The position numbers and the translations under genes are program-made. From assembly GCA_016210495.1 (NCBI GenBank), contig JACQUC010000062.1:1-64000 (forward strand): a stretch of DNA of 64,000 bases. Direction: 5' to 3'. The notes under the pieces were generated by a model. The model saw only the letters and a program-made list of their open reading frames with translations. It made no database searches and had not been told where the DNA came from. Shown here piece by piece: positions 1 to 7,893 of the stretch. How positions within the stretch are numbered: position 1 is the stretch's first letter; every line of letters starts with the position of its first letter. The stretch is from Chloroflexota bacterium. GTDB taxonomy: Bacteria > Chloroflexota > FW602-bin22 > JACPRP01.

Positions 1-972
1 CTTGCTGGGCTGGCCCTGCTGCTCGAAGTCCACCCATGTCTTGCCGTTGTAGGCGTACTCGTTCTTCCAGCGGCCCCGTTCATCTTGTTTGCCCACGAGC
101 CAGTCGAGTGCCGGACGCAGGCGCGCATCTTTCGCAAGGCCCAGCTCGCACAAGGCTTCCAGATTCTGGAGCACGTCAGTCACGTAGCCCGAGGGGAATC
201 CCAGCCTGAACCAGGAGCCATTGGGCTTCGTGTTTCCCCATCCCATCGGATAGTCGGCCGTCGCCGGGTCGCGGCTCAGCAGAAAGTCGATGCCGTACTG
301 AATGGCCCGTGTCACGTGAGGAGCACGGCGTTCGGCCGGCACACGTGCCAGGGCCAGGAGCGCTTTGATCGCGCCCCAGGCGCACGGCAGCTTCTCGTTG
401 GCCGCGCAGCGGAAGCCGGGGCCGCTCAGGCCCGACTGGTAGTAGCGGTCGAATACCTCGGCCGTGACGGAGCGTGCCTGCCAATCTATCGAGCGCTGCA
501 CGCGCTCGTCCTCTAGCCAGCCAAAGCCAAGCAGTGCGCGCAGCAGGTTGCCGTTCAGACAGTGGATGGCGCGCGCAGGCGCCGGTGGCGCATCCCCGCG
601 ATCGCCCGACGCGCCGAATCCTCCCAACTCGGTCTGGCTGTGGGCCAGCACGTACTCGCACGCCCGGCGCACGCGCTCGTCTCCGCCGTCCGCCCCCAGC
701 TGGTCGAGGAAGATGACCTGCCACACCGTCCCGCGATACTTGGTGGCATAGCCGGCTCCAGGCTTCTCCCAGTAACCCTCGGAGTGCTGCGCCTTGAGGA
801 TTGCCCTGATCGGGTCGTTGCGCATTGCCGCGGCGCGGGCCTCTTCAACTTCGGGATCCGCCTCGGGCCGATCCAGCAGGCTACGTAGGGCGAGGTGTCT
901 CACCGCCGGCGCATCGTCTTCCAGCAGCCAGGGCAGCGGGCTGTCGCGCAGCACTTTCAGCCAATTGTCCAT
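1..972 (-). CDS. Partial alpha/alpha-toroid (squalene cyclase/prenyltransferase-like) protein, C-terminus off the window
   Basis: Reading leftwards from an ATG at 970-972, the frame is open for 324 codons to the edge, so the C-terminus is missing. An AAGG-type ribosome site (AAAGGA) lies a few bases upstream. The protein has repeated helical units with aromatic and Gly motifs (GGFGASG, LPCAWGAIKALLAL, YPMGWGNTKP), as in soluble terpenoid-cyclase/prenyltransferase toroid proteins of unknown substrate. No signal peptide or membrane segment is visible. It starts 28 bp after the stop of the DUF488 gene and is probably in the same operon. The squalene-cyclase catalytic DxDD motif is not seen in this part, so a true cyclase is unlikely. 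The specific function is unknown. Confidence 0.7.
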   Translation of the reverse strand, partial: MDNWLKVLRDSPLPWLLEDDAPAVRHLALRSLLDRPEADPEVEEARAAAMRNDPIRAILKAQHSEGYWEKPGAGYATKYRGTVWQVIFLDQLGADGGDERVRRACEYVLAHSQTELGGFGASGDRGDAPPAPARAIHCLNGNLLRALLGFGWLEDERVQRSIDWQARSVTAEVFDRYYQSGLSGPGFRCAANEKLPCAWGAIKALLALARVPAERRAPHVTRAIQYGIDFLLSRDPATADYPMGWGNTKPNGSWFRLGFPSGYVTDVLQNLEALCELGLAKDARLRPALDWLVGKQDERGRWKNEYAYNGKTWVDFEQQGQPSK

Positions 973-1000
973 CTGGAATCCTTTCTTGGCGCGATGGCCA

Positions 1001-1591
1001 TCAGAAATAGCGCCTCCACGCTGGCGGTATCGTAGCGACGCCCGCAACCAGCTTAAGGTCTGCCTGCACATAATCCAGACCACGCGCTGCTTCTTGGCGT
1101 GCCAGGTCCTCCTCGTTCTGGACGCTGCCATCGCCGCGAATGTGCCACACTGAGATGCCTTCTTTCGCGAGGACACGGCCGAGCAAGAGGTGACGATGGC
1201 ACTCTGAGGGTTCTTCCTCGCTGCACATCAATGCCACGCGGTATTTCTCTATCCCGTTCTTCAACCTCGACATACCGTCCAGAAAAACCTGCGTCTCAGC
1301 GATGCGCGTAAACAGAACGCGCCCGTCGGAGTCGTAGTGCTCGGGGGCGAGAGGACGCCCTCCGAGCTCCCTGCCGAGAAAGAGGTACTTGATACCCTGA
1401 ATGGCCAGAACACTCTCGATTTGTCGTTTGTTGAACTGCGGGACATACTTCGAGTACGGCTGCGAGCGCACGTCGACCAGCACCTCGATGCGATGCATGG
1501 TTAACAGCGCCATGAAAACCTCTGCCGAATAGTTGGAGTGTCCAATGGTGAAGGCTTGCGCTTGCAACACATACCCCCGTTGACCGCTCAT
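1001..1591 (-). CDS. DUF488 family protein
   Basis: About 196 residues from the ATG at 1589-1591. The frame is open further upstream, but that extension has no family similarity and covers a palindromic intergenic segment. DUF488 hallmarks are visible: FTIGHSNYSAEVF near the N-terminus, VLVDVRSQPYSKYVPQFN, and the Cys/His segment MCSEEEPSECHRHLL followed by VWHI. The biochemical role of DUF488 proteins is not settled. The start is not firm: no strong Shine-Dalgarno precedes the ATG, and a GTG seven codons later has a purine-rich CGGGGG before it. The gene lies just upstream of the toroid gene on the same strand. Confidence 0.85.
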   Translation of the reverse strand: MSGQRGYVLQAQAFTIGHSNYSAEVFMALLTMHRIEVLVDVRSQPYSKYVPQFNKRQIESVLAIQGIKYLFLGRELGGRPLAPEHYDSDGRVLFTRIAETQVFLDGMSRLKNGIEKYRVALMCSEEEPSECHRHLLLGRVLAKEGISVWHIRGDGSVQNEEDLARQEAARGLDYVQADLKLVAGVATIPPAWRRYF

Positions 1592-1637
1592 ACCGGATGT
1601 GCGTGGTAACGCCCTAAATTGCAAGGGCCCGATCGGA

Positions 1638-1703
1638 GCACGGCAGATTTGGCGTCGCAGGCATGCCTGCGCCGTGCAAAGCGGCAGTCCGCCTATGGCG
1701 GAC
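1638..1703. repeat. Two adjacent palindromes between the MFS and DUF488 genes
   Basis: This 214-bp gap (1592-1805) holds two hairpins. The first has outer arms GCACGGC/GCCGTGC (1638-1644, 1671-1677) around a perfect 16-bp palindrome CGCAGGCATGCCTGCG (1656-1671). The second is GTCCGCC-TAT-GGCGGAC (1687-1703). They lie downstream of the MFS stop on the minus strand and could end transcription, but neither is followed by a T-run. They resemble dispersed chromosomal palindromes elsewhere in this window. Confidence 0.6.
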
Positions 1704-1805
1704 CGCACTCCACACCGTAAGGGCACTTCGCCGGAACCGTTCAAGGCGCATCCATACATAATCGGTGTTGCCTTGACTCGCGAGGCACCGGGAGAGCAGC
1801 AGAAG

Positions 1806-3194
1806 CTACCCCTTCTCCGCAACTTTCGGTGTGGACGAGCCGGTCGCCACGGGCTCTCTTTCCATAGGGCGGGTCTCCCGGATGGCTATGCCTCCGAGTA
1901 GCACGATGCCCAGACCGATCAGGGCGATCACCCTGTTGACGCCGACGATGTCTGCCAGGCCACCGAGGAAAACCAGTGGCAGGATCGAAACCACGTTGCC
2001 CAGCATCATCTGGACCGCGAAGATGCGGCCTCGCGCCGGCACCGGTGCGCGCTCCATCAAAATGGTTTGGGAGGGCACCATCACCAGCGCGGCCTCGAAG
2101 CCCAGGAAGACCGCCAACACCATCATCGCCGACACGGCACCGAAGCTCGAAGGCAACGGCCAGAAGCCGATGGTCGCCGCTACCCACGGGGCTACCTGCT
2201 CCTCCGTGAACTTCAGGATGGCCATGATGAACATCGAGATGCCCAGCGTCACCAGCCCGAAGTTCACCAGCGCCGTCTTGCCAAACCGGTTGGCCAGCTT
2301 GCCCATGATCGTCGCCCCTACCAGTACGCCGATACCCGCCGGGGCCAGGATGTATACCGAATCCTCTGCCTGTATCTCCAATACGCTGACCACGAAGCGT
2401 GGCGCGATCATCGACATTACTAGCATCAGGCTGGCGATCAACGTGAGGTGGCGCATCGCCAGGAATGTCCTCTTGTCTGAGGCAATAAAGTTCCAACCCT
2501 CCTTCAACTCTGTCCACATCTCGTCGACAAGTGTACTCCTGCGGACCTGCGAGAGTCGCTTGTGTGTCTCGTCGCCGGGGGGCAGGAGATAGACGAGCAG
2601 GGTCGATACGCCGTAGGCAAGTGCCGAAAACACAAACAGCGTCGGTGCACCGAAGAGCTTCAGCACCCACGGAGCCAGCAGCACGATCCCTGCCATCTGC
2701 GAGCCCGTGAAGGTCAGGTTGAACAGCGAGTTCGCGGTGATAAGCTGCTTGTTGGGCACCAGGCGCGGTATCGTCGCCGCCTCCGCTGGGCCGAAGAACT
2801 GGCTGATCGAGCAGAAAACTAGGTTCACCACATAGATGAAGCCCAGGGCTTGCGAATAAAGCAGGTAGCCCAGCACGGTGACGGCGCGCAGCAAGTTCGT
2901 CGTCACCAGCACCGTCTTCTTGTTCATCCGGTCGACGAACACCCCGGCGATCATCCCCAGCGCGATGCCCGGCAACACGGTAGAGATAACCGCCAAGCTC
3001 AGTTGCGTGGTCGACCGGGTCGATTCCTCGACGACCACCATCAGGGCAAACCAGATGGCGTTCTGCGCCGTCTGCGAAATCGCCTGCGCCAGCCACAGCA
3101 ACAGAAAGTGGCGGTTGCGAAGTACCGAGACGCTGGACTCGCCGTCGGCGTCGGCGGCGTAGTCGTGCTCGATATTTCCTATGCTGTCTGCCAT
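1806..3194 (-). CDS. MFS transporter (MFS_3 / EntS-like efflux type)
   Basis: This 462-residue integral membrane protein has about 12 hydrophobic segments and an N-terminal cytoplasmic stretch of about 25 residues. The loop motif FVDRMNKKTVLVTTNLLRA after TM2 matches the MFS motif A region (D-R-x-x-[KR]) of the MFS_3 group, which includes enterobactin exporter EntS and macrolide exporters. The large central loop (HKRLSQVRRS through ELKEGWNFI) is also typical of that group. The ATG at 3192-3194 is preceded by GGGGA. It lies 13 bp after the DUF951 gene, in a probable pyrF-DUF951-MFS operon. The substrate cannot be read from the sequence; export of a small hydrophobic compound is the family expectation. 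Confidence 0.88.
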   Translation of the reverse strand: MADSIGNIEHDYAADADGESSVSVLRNRHFLLLWLAQAISQTAQNAIWFALMVVVEESTRSTTQLSLAVISTVLPGIALGMIAGVFVDRMNKKTVLVTTNLLRAVTVLGYLLYSQALGFIYVVNLVFCSISQFFGPAEAATIPRLVPNKQLITANSLFNLTFTGSQMAGIVLLAPWVLKLFGAPTLFVFSALAYGVSTLLVYLLPPGDETHKRLSQVRRSTLVDEMWTELKEGWNFIASDKRTFLAMRHLTLIASLMLVMSMIAPRFVVSVLEIQAEDSVYILAPAGIGVLVGATIMGKLANRFGKTALVNFGLVTLGISMFIMAILKFTEEQVAPWVAATIGFWPLPSSFGAVSAMMVLAVFLGFEAALVMVPSQTILMERAPVPARGRIFAVQMMLGNVVSILPLVFLGGLADIVGVNRVIALIGLGIVLLGGIAIRETRPMEREPVATGSSTPKVAEKG

Positions 3195-3207
3195 TGATCC
3201 CCCGACG

Positions 3208-3396
3208 CTATCCCCTGGAGATGAACTCCTTTACACGGCGTTCGAAGACGCTGCGCGCGAGTAGGACACGGTGCTGGCACTTCTGACAGCGAATGCCAAT
3301 GTCCGCTCCCAGTCTAACGACCTGCCACTCGTAGCTGCCACAGGGGTGGGGCTTGCGCAGTCGCACGACGTCGCCGAGCCTGATCTCCATCACCAT
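3208..3396 (-). CDS. DUF951 family protein
   Basis: A 62-residue protein matching the short DUF951 family throughout. It opens with [20 protein letters not shown], has a CQKC pair in the middle ([13 protein letters not shown]), and ends in a basic ERRVKEF segment. The Cys residues (one in HPCG plus CxxC) could bind a metal. The function is unknown; in Firmicutes and Chloroflexota the family often sits beside housekeeping genes. The start is ATG at 3394-3396 with AGGGAG eight bases upstream; a second in-frame ATG two codons later is possible. It begins 2 bp after the pyrF stop, which indicates co-transcription. Confidence 0.88.
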   Translation of the reverse strand: MVMEIRLGDVVRLRKPHPCGSYEWQVVRLGADIGIRCQKCQHRVLLARSVFERRVKEFISRG

Positions 3397-3398
3397 CG

Positions 3399-4241
3399 CT
3401 AGACTCCCTGACGCCGCGCCACGTTCATAGCTCGGCGCAGGGCCACGGCTATTTCCCTGGCTGCCTTCGCAAAGTCCTGGCCCTTAGACGCGTAGAGAAC
3501 CTGTCGGGCCGAATTGACGACTGCCAGCTCCCCCTTGGCGTCGACCCCGTTTCTGACCGCCTGAGCCAGGTCACCCTCCTGTGCGCCAACGCCCGGAATC
3601 AGAATCGGCAAATCGGGCGCTATCCGCCGAACCTTCGTCAGCTCTTCGGGAAACGTCGCCCCGACGACCAGCCCACAGTTGCCCTGGGTGTTCCACTCCC
3701 GCACACTTTCCGCCACCACCTCGTAAAGGGCGCGGCAACCCCTTCCGGGCGCGGTCTCCGTCGTAAGAAGGTCCTGGAGATCCGCCGAGCCCGGGTTGGA
3801 GGTCTTGCACAGCACGAAGATGCCCCTGTCACCATAGTCGAGAAACGGCTGCAGCGAATCGCGCCCGAGATAGGGATTGACCGTTACCGCGTCGAAGCCG
3901 AAGTAATCGAACAGCCCCTGAGCGTAAGCCTTCGCGCTATGGCCCACGTCACCCCGCTTGGCGTCGGCGATGACGGGAATATCCCGCGGAATGCATGCGA
4001 GGGTCTTGCGCAAAGCATCGAGACCTTCCAGCCCCAATGCCTCGTAAAACGCCAGATTTGGCTTGTAAGCGCACACCAGGTCTGCCGTGGCCTCCACAAT
4101 GGCACGATTGAAGGCCAAAACAGGCTCGGCCTGGGTCAGAAGGTGAGAGGGCACCGCTCTCAAGTCCACATCCAGGCCGACGCACAGCAGCGTATCGTTT
4201 GTGCGGGAAGCTCCCAGGAGCTTGTCTAGAAAGCTAGACAT
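3399..4241 (-). CDS. pyrF: Orotidine 5'-phosphate decarboxylase (type 2)
   Basis: It catalyses the last step of UMP synthesis, OMP to UMP plus CO2, in the cytosol. The 280-residue length fits the longer type 2 (PyrF2) family. The catalytic signature [10 protein letters not shown] is present near residues 90-100, with [12 protein letters not shown] near the N-terminus, a [12 protein letters not shown] segment, and a phosphate-binding [10 protein letters not shown] loop. The ATG at 4239-4241 is preferred; an in-frame TTG four codons upstream (4253) is the alternative. It is the first gene of the pyrF-DUF951-MFS set. The 160-bp divergent spacer to the zinc-ribbon gene contains an AT-rich ATAATATAGTA (4277-4287) that could hold its -10 box; no convincing -35 was seen. 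Confidence 0.95.
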   Translation of the reverse strand: MSSFLDKLLGASRTNDTLLCVGLDVDLRAVPSHLLTQAEPVLAFNRAIVEATADLVCAYKPNLAFYEALGLEGLDALRKTLACIPRDIPVIADAKRGDVGHSAKAYAQGLFDYFGFDAVTVNPYLGRDSLQPFLDYGDRGIFVLCKTSNPGSADLQDLLTTETAPGRGCRALYEVVAESVREWNTQGNCGLVVGATFPEELTKVRRIAPDLPILIPGVGAQEGDLAQAVRNGVDAKGELAVVNSARQVLYASKGQDFAKAAREIAVALRRAMNVARRQGV

Positions 4242-4413
4242 AACTTCGCTCAATGCCTAAGCTTGCTTTGATGCGCATAATATAGTACCATTGATGAAAT
4301 CGACCTGCGCCGTCGGGAGCACAAGCCTGTAAATCATAGCACAATTCGTGCTGGGTGTACAGGAAACGGGCGTAGCAGCGCACGAGTGCTAACCGAGGAT
4401 CCTAAAGGCTAGG

Positions 4414-4623
4414 ATGGGGGAGAATATGACGAATCCGAAAGAGTCTAGCGATAAGCCTGCGGTGGAGCATACTTGCCGCTGCCCTTACTGTCAAGGGGTC
4501 ACCTCGAAGCTATATCCCTTTTGCGCCCTCTGTGGCGTCAACCTGACCACGTGCTCCAGTTGTGGCCAGCTCGTGGCTCAGGAAGCGACGACTTGTCCGA
4601 GCTGCGGGGCCAAGGTGGCCTAG
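4414..4623 (+). CDS. Small double zinc-ribbon protein
   Basis: A 69-residue protein with four CxxC pairs: CPYC, CALC, CSSC and CPSC. These would form two zinc ribbons, after a charged N-terminus of about 20 residues. Proteins of this kind often mediate protein or nucleic-acid contacts, but no specific function is known. The ATG at 4414 has AAAGG five bases upstream; an in-frame ATG at 4426 after GGGGGAG is also possible. It ends 27 bp before the NADH dehydrogenase-like gene on the same strand, so co-transcription is likely. Confidence 0.75.
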   Translation: MGENMTNPKESSDKPAVEHTCRCPYCQGVTSKLYPFCALCGVNLTTCSSCGQLVAQEATTCPSCGAKVA

Positions 4624-4650
4624 GCCGGATTTGCGCAGAGACAGACGAGA

Positions 4651-5928
4651 GTGGAGGATGAATTCCCGCGTCCTGGGAAGGAAGGACCCCGAAAACGAAT
4701 CCTTGTTTTGGGTGCAGGATACGGCGGCCTCTCAGCCGCGCTAAGACTGGAACGCCGGCTCCGTCGCGATCCAAATTCTGAGATCGTGCTTGTCGACCAG
4801 AACGACTATCATCAGCTCATTCCCCGCATCCACGAGGTCGCGGCCGGCAGCATCGCGCCCGAAGCGGCGACGGTACCTCTCGAAAGACTTCTTGGTGGCA
4901 AGGCCGTTCGCTTTCTCAAAGCCGGCGTAAAGGACTTCCGACTCGAGCAGCAAAGGGTACTGGCTGACGGCGGCGAGATCCCTTACGACTTCCTGGTCAT
5001 TGCTCTGGGCAGTGAGACGGACTTCTTCGGCATCCCAGGTCTACGCGAACACTCCCTTACCCTCAAATCCATCGAGGATGCACTGGTCCTCAAAGAGCAC
5101 GTCGAGCGCATGTTCGCTCTAAGCCAGTCTGAGGATCGGGATGAACATCGGAAGAGGCTTTTGACTTTCATCGTCGGCGGTGGCGGCTTCACCGGCACCG
5201 AGCTGGCTGGGGAAATGGCCGATTGGCTCGTCGAGCTACGCGCGACATACAATGTCGATCCCCAGAGCGTACGCTTGCTGGTGCTGGAGGCCAGCCCCCA
5301 ACTGCTCACGGGCTTCGATCCCGATCTAGTTGAGATAGCCCGGCGTATCCTGGAAAGAAGGGGCGTCGAATTGAGACTCGGGACGCCGGTGGTCCACGCC
5401 GATGCTGACGGCGTCCAGCTCAAGACCGGCGAGAGAATAAAAGCGGGAACTGTGATCTGGACTGGCGGTGTGACTACCAATTCCCTCGTGGCGAGCTCGG
5501 GACTTGCCACGGGTGTTCGAGGCAGGGTTGTGGTCAACCCGTACCTCGAGTCTGGCAGCTTCGTCGGTGTTTACGTGGTGGGCGACAGCGCTCTGGTGCT
5601 CAATCCAAAGACGGGTCGGCCCATGGCCCCCTCCGCTCAACTCGCCGTTCAGCAGGGGATCTCGGCCGCCCGCAATATTTGCGCTGATATTCGAGGGCGC
5701 ACCAGAGCGACCTATAGGCCAAAGGTCGTCGGAGAGGTTGTATCCGTCGGCCGGCGCGAGGGCCTGGCTGTCGTCGGCCCGCTCAAGTTCGATGGCAGGC
5801 TGGCGCGTATCTTGAAAGAAATGACCACTTTACGGTATCTTTATATGTTGGGCGGCTTGGACCTTCTGCTCGACCAGTGGGCGCTCACATCCGCCTCCGT
5901 CCGGCGAATTAGGCACGGCCTCCCGTAG
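4651..5928 (+). CDS. ndh: Type II NADH dehydrogenase-like FAD oxidoreductase
   Basis: A 425-residue pyridine nucleotide-disulfide oxidoreductase-fold protein. The FAD-binding Rossmann motif is VLGAGYGGLSAA near residues 19-30. The NAD-binding motif is IVGGGGFTGTELAGEM, and the ATG-like and second FAD motif is VYVVGDSALV. These match NDH-2, which moves electrons from NADH to quinone without pumping protons. The C-terminus has a hydrophobic, probably membrane-surface segment (LRYLYMLGGLDLLL), as NDH-2 enzymes do. The start is GTG at 4651; the nearby ATG is out of frame. Sulfide:quinone reductase is less likely because its conserved Cys pattern is absent. Confidence 0.85.
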   Translation: MEDEFPRPGKEGPRKRILVLGAGYGGLSAALRLERRLRRDPNSEIVLVDQNDYHQLIPRIHEVAAGSIAPEAATVPLERLLGGKAVRFLKAGVKDFRLEQQRVLADGGEIPYDFLVIALGSETDFFGIPGLREHSLTLKSIEDALVLKEHVERMFALSQSEDRDEHRKRLLTFIVGGGGFTGTELAGEMADWLVELRATYNVDPQSVRLLVLEASPQLLTGFDPDLVEIARRILERRGVELRLGTPVVHADADGVQLKTGERIKAGTVIWTGGVTTNSLVASSGLATGVRGRVVVNPYLESGSFVGVYVVGDSALVLNPKTGRPMAPSAQLAVQQGISAARNICADIRGRTRATYRPKVVGEVVSVGRREGLAVVGPLKFDGRLARILKEMTTLRYLYMLGGLDLLLDQWALTSASVRRIRHGLP

Positions 5929-5957
5929 GGGCGCTGTCCCCTCTTCCCCGGGCTGTC

Positions 5958-5990
5958 CCCTCTCCCTCTGGGAGAGGGTTAGGGTGAGGG
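5958..5990. repeat. CCCTCTCCC/GGGAGAGGG hairpin repeat with TTAGGGTGAGGG tail
   Basis: A perfect 9-bp stem (CCCTCTCCC, loop TCT, GGGAGAGGG; 5958-5978) is followed by TTAGGGTGAGGG. This motif is recalled as a dispersed palindrome in many unrelated high-GC genomes. It occupies the 139-bp spacer after the NDH-2-like gene and could work as a transcription end, though no T-run follows. A second, looser set of CTGTCCCCTC repeats flanks it on the left. Confidence 0.7.
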
Positions 5991-6067
5991 AGATGAGATG
6001 TCGCGTATCTTAGACAGTCCGGGAGTGTTATAGGACTGAGGGGAGGACAGGGCTAGGGTGACGTAAA

Positions 6068-6775
6068 ATGAGACCTAAGAAGAAAACGGTGTTCGAAAGA
6101 TGTCCATTGTGCCATACCGGCGCCGTGGAGACCACCGAGGAGCGCTCGGTGCTCACGGGAATCCTCGTGCTCAGGCCGTGTTCGACCTGTGGCGCGGTTT
6201 TCGCCGACGGCGGGCGTGGGCGGTTCCGCCTGCGGTACTGCGATCCACGCGCACTGGCTGCCCAGAGGGGCAAGCCATATCCTGCTAGCGCGTGCGCCGA
6301 TTGCGCGCTGCCTGTGCAGTGCTTGCTGGGTAAGAATCTTGCCAGAGCCGAATGGGAGAAGATCGCCAGAGGCGAGCCTTTGGACACAAGTGGCGCACAG
6401 GATAAAGCTCGGCTGGAATCCGGATCACTGCCCGTGTGCCCCGCCGAAACCGTGCCCGTCGGCCTCGAGCCGGGGGAGATAGCGCACCGCGTCGCGCCGG
6501 TTTATCTGAGCGAGCAGCACGCCCGTGTGGACCCGGGAGACCTGTGCCGATTGGTGCTTACCGATAGACGAATCATCCTAATTCACGAGAGCGGTAGCTT
6601 CGAGATTAGCCTCGGCGATGTCGAGAGCCTCGAGGAAACCACACCTGGTTTCGCGATCCATCTCAAAGACGCCATTCAACCGATCCAGTGTTATCCGTTG
6701 CCTGGCGACTTGATTTATTCCGCCATTGAGGGTGCCTTGCGGAACTTTCACGGAGGCGCACAAAAAGCACCATAG
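6068..6775 (+). CDS. Cys-rich zinc-ribbon protein with PH/GRAM-like C-terminal domain
   Basis: A 235-residue soluble protein that I cannot assign to a named family. The N-terminal half carries CPLC (12-15), CSTC (38-41), C58, CADC (76-79) and C85, which suggests one or two metal sites. The C-terminal part (about 120-225) reads CRLVLTDRRIILIHESGSF then EISLGDVESLEE. That beta-rich layout is typical of bacterial PH (YdbT/GRAM-like) domains, where LTDRRL(I) is a common signature. No membrane segment is seen. It stands alone between the NDH-2 and por genes. A role in binding protein or lipid partners is inferred only. Confidence 0.6.
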   Translation: MRPKKKTVFERCPLCHTGAVETTEERSVLTGILVLRPCSTCGAVFADGGRGRFRLRYCDPRALAAQRGKPYPASACADCALPVQCLLGKNLARAEWEKIARGEPLDTSGAQDKARLESGSLPVCPAETVPVGLEPGEIAHRVAPVYLSEQHARVDPGDLCRLVLTDRRIILIHESGSFEISLGDVESLEETTPGFAIHLKDAIQPIQCYPLPGDLIYSAIEGALRNFHGGAQKAP

Positions 6776-6792
6776 GTGCGGAACACGTCCTC

Positions 6793-6841
6793 GTAGGGGC
6801 GTCCCGAGACGGGATCCCGATTCCATCGGGAGACGTCTCTG
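6793..6841. repeat. Degenerate GTAGGGGCG-type palindrome upstream of porG
   Basis: Begins GTAGGGGCGTCCCGAGACGG and includes a CCCGA-TTCCA-TCGGG hairpin, ending in a GACGTCTCT segment. It resembles the better-preserved GTAGAGACG/CGTCTCTAC palindromes at 12591 and 18174. It lies in the 146-bp leader region of the por operon. Confidence 0.5.
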
Positions 6842-6921
6842 TCCGTCCGTGGGTGGGGCGGTACCGTGCCGATTTCGTACCAAGAAGATAGCGTAAGCAA
6901 AGAGGAGAGGGCGATAGAGAC

Positions 6922-7485
6922 ATGCTAGAGATTCGTTGGCACGGCAGGGGAGGGCAAGGCGCCGTGACGGCAGCGAAATTGCTCGCTTCGGCGGCATTGC
7001 GCGCCGGCAAGAACTTCCAGGCCTTCCCGGAATACGGGCCTGAGCGAAGAGGGGCCCCGGTGCAAGCCTTCACCAGGATTGACGACAAGCCCATCAGGAT
7101 CTTCGCTCAAATCACGGCGCCAGACGTCGTCGTCGTGCTGGATTCGTCGCTGATCGGCAAGATACCACTGGTGCAGGGGCTGCCAGATGATGGGATATTG
7201 GTGGCGAACTTCGACGGGTCGCCCAAGGAGCTGCGGGAACGCATTGGCCTGGAGGGAAGACGGGTGTTCACCGTGAACGCTTCGGCCATCGCCACCGAAG
7301 TGCTCGGGAAGGCGATAACCAACACGCCAATGGTTGGTGCCCTGATCAGGGCCTCCAACGCCCTGAGTCTGGGCCAGGTAGTCGACGAGGTGCGGGAGAT
7401 GTTTGGCGACAAACTGAAAGCCGATCTAGTCGAAGCCAATGTGCAGGCTCTCAGGAGGGCACACGAGGAGGTGAAGGGGGAATGA
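6922..7485 (+). CDS. porG: 2-oxoacid:ferredoxin oxidoreductase, gamma subunit
   Basis: A 187-residue gamma subunit. It opens with IRWHGRGGQGAVTAAKLLA, the family signature that helps bind the CoA/nucleotide side of the complex, then has YGPERRGAPVQAFTRI and an NTPMVGAL segment. In these enzymes gamma, delta, alpha and beta together oxidise pyruvate or another 2-oxoacid to the acyl-CoA with ferredoxin as acceptor. A GAGGAGAGGG Shine-Dalgarno precedes the ATG. It is the first gene of a four-gene operon and overlaps porD by 4 bp (ATGA). Pyruvate is the default substrate; 2-oxoisovalerate or another 2-oxoacid cannot be excluded. Confidence 0.9.
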   Translation: MLEIRWHGRGGQGAVTAAKLLASAALRAGKNFQAFPEYGPERRGAPVQAFTRIDDKPIRIFAQITAPDVVVVLDSSLIGKIPLVQGLPDDGILVANFDGSPKELRERIGLEGRRVFTVNASAIATEVLGKAITNTPMVGALIRASNALSLGQVVDEVREMFGDKLKADLVEANVQALRRAHEEVKGE

Positions 7486-7892
7486 AACCTAGGTCGAAGG
7501 AAATGGCCGGTGCCAGCGCCGATGCGGCGGCACCCGAAAAGAAGGGCTGGGAAGAGGTGCCTGTCGGAGCGGTGATCTCCGACGCCGGCAACGGCGAGCA
7601 GTATCAGACCGGCGATTGGCGGTCTGAACGGCCAGTTATCGAAATGTCAAAGTGCATCCATTGCTTTTTCTGCTGGGTTTTCTGCCCGGATGCGGCAATC
7701 CTGGCCGAGAACGAGAAGGTCTTGGGCATCGACTACTACCATTGTAAGGGCTGCGGCATCTGCTCTTCGGAGTGCCCCGTCAAGTGCATTTCGATGAGCG
7801 ACGAGTCCGCGTTCGCTGAGACCAATACCGCCGAACGCGATGGCGAGACAATGCGCGAGGCCGCCCAGACCACGGTTGGAGGGGGAGTATAA
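7482..7892 (+). CDS. porD: 2-oxoacid:ferredoxin oxidoreductase, delta (2x[4Fe-4S]) subunit
   Basis: A 136-residue ferredoxin-like subunit. An N-terminal extension of about 50 residues leads to two [4Fe-4S] motifs. The first is C58-x2-C61-x2-C64-x3-CP (CIHCFFCWVFCP). The second is C88-x2-C91-x2-C94-x3-CP (CKGCGICSSECP). These carry electrons from the catalytic subunits to external ferredoxin. It overlaps porG by 4 bp and ends 1 bp before porA, so the genes are translationally linked. The long acidic C-terminal tail after the second cluster is unremarkable. Confidence 0.9.
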   Translation: MKPRSKEMAGASADAAAPEKKGWEEVPVGAVISDAGNGEQYQTGDWRSERPVIEMSKCIHCFFCWVFCPDAAILAENEKVLGIDYYHCKGCGICSSECPVKCISMSDESAFAETNTAERDGETMREAAQTTVGGGV

Positions 7893-7893
7893 G

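Noticed and set aside
1741..3096. 451-codon minus frame within the MFS gene region
   Set aside because: It is a shifted frame of the same strand as the MFS gene, has no hydrophobic segments or motifs, and overlaps the real transporter fully.
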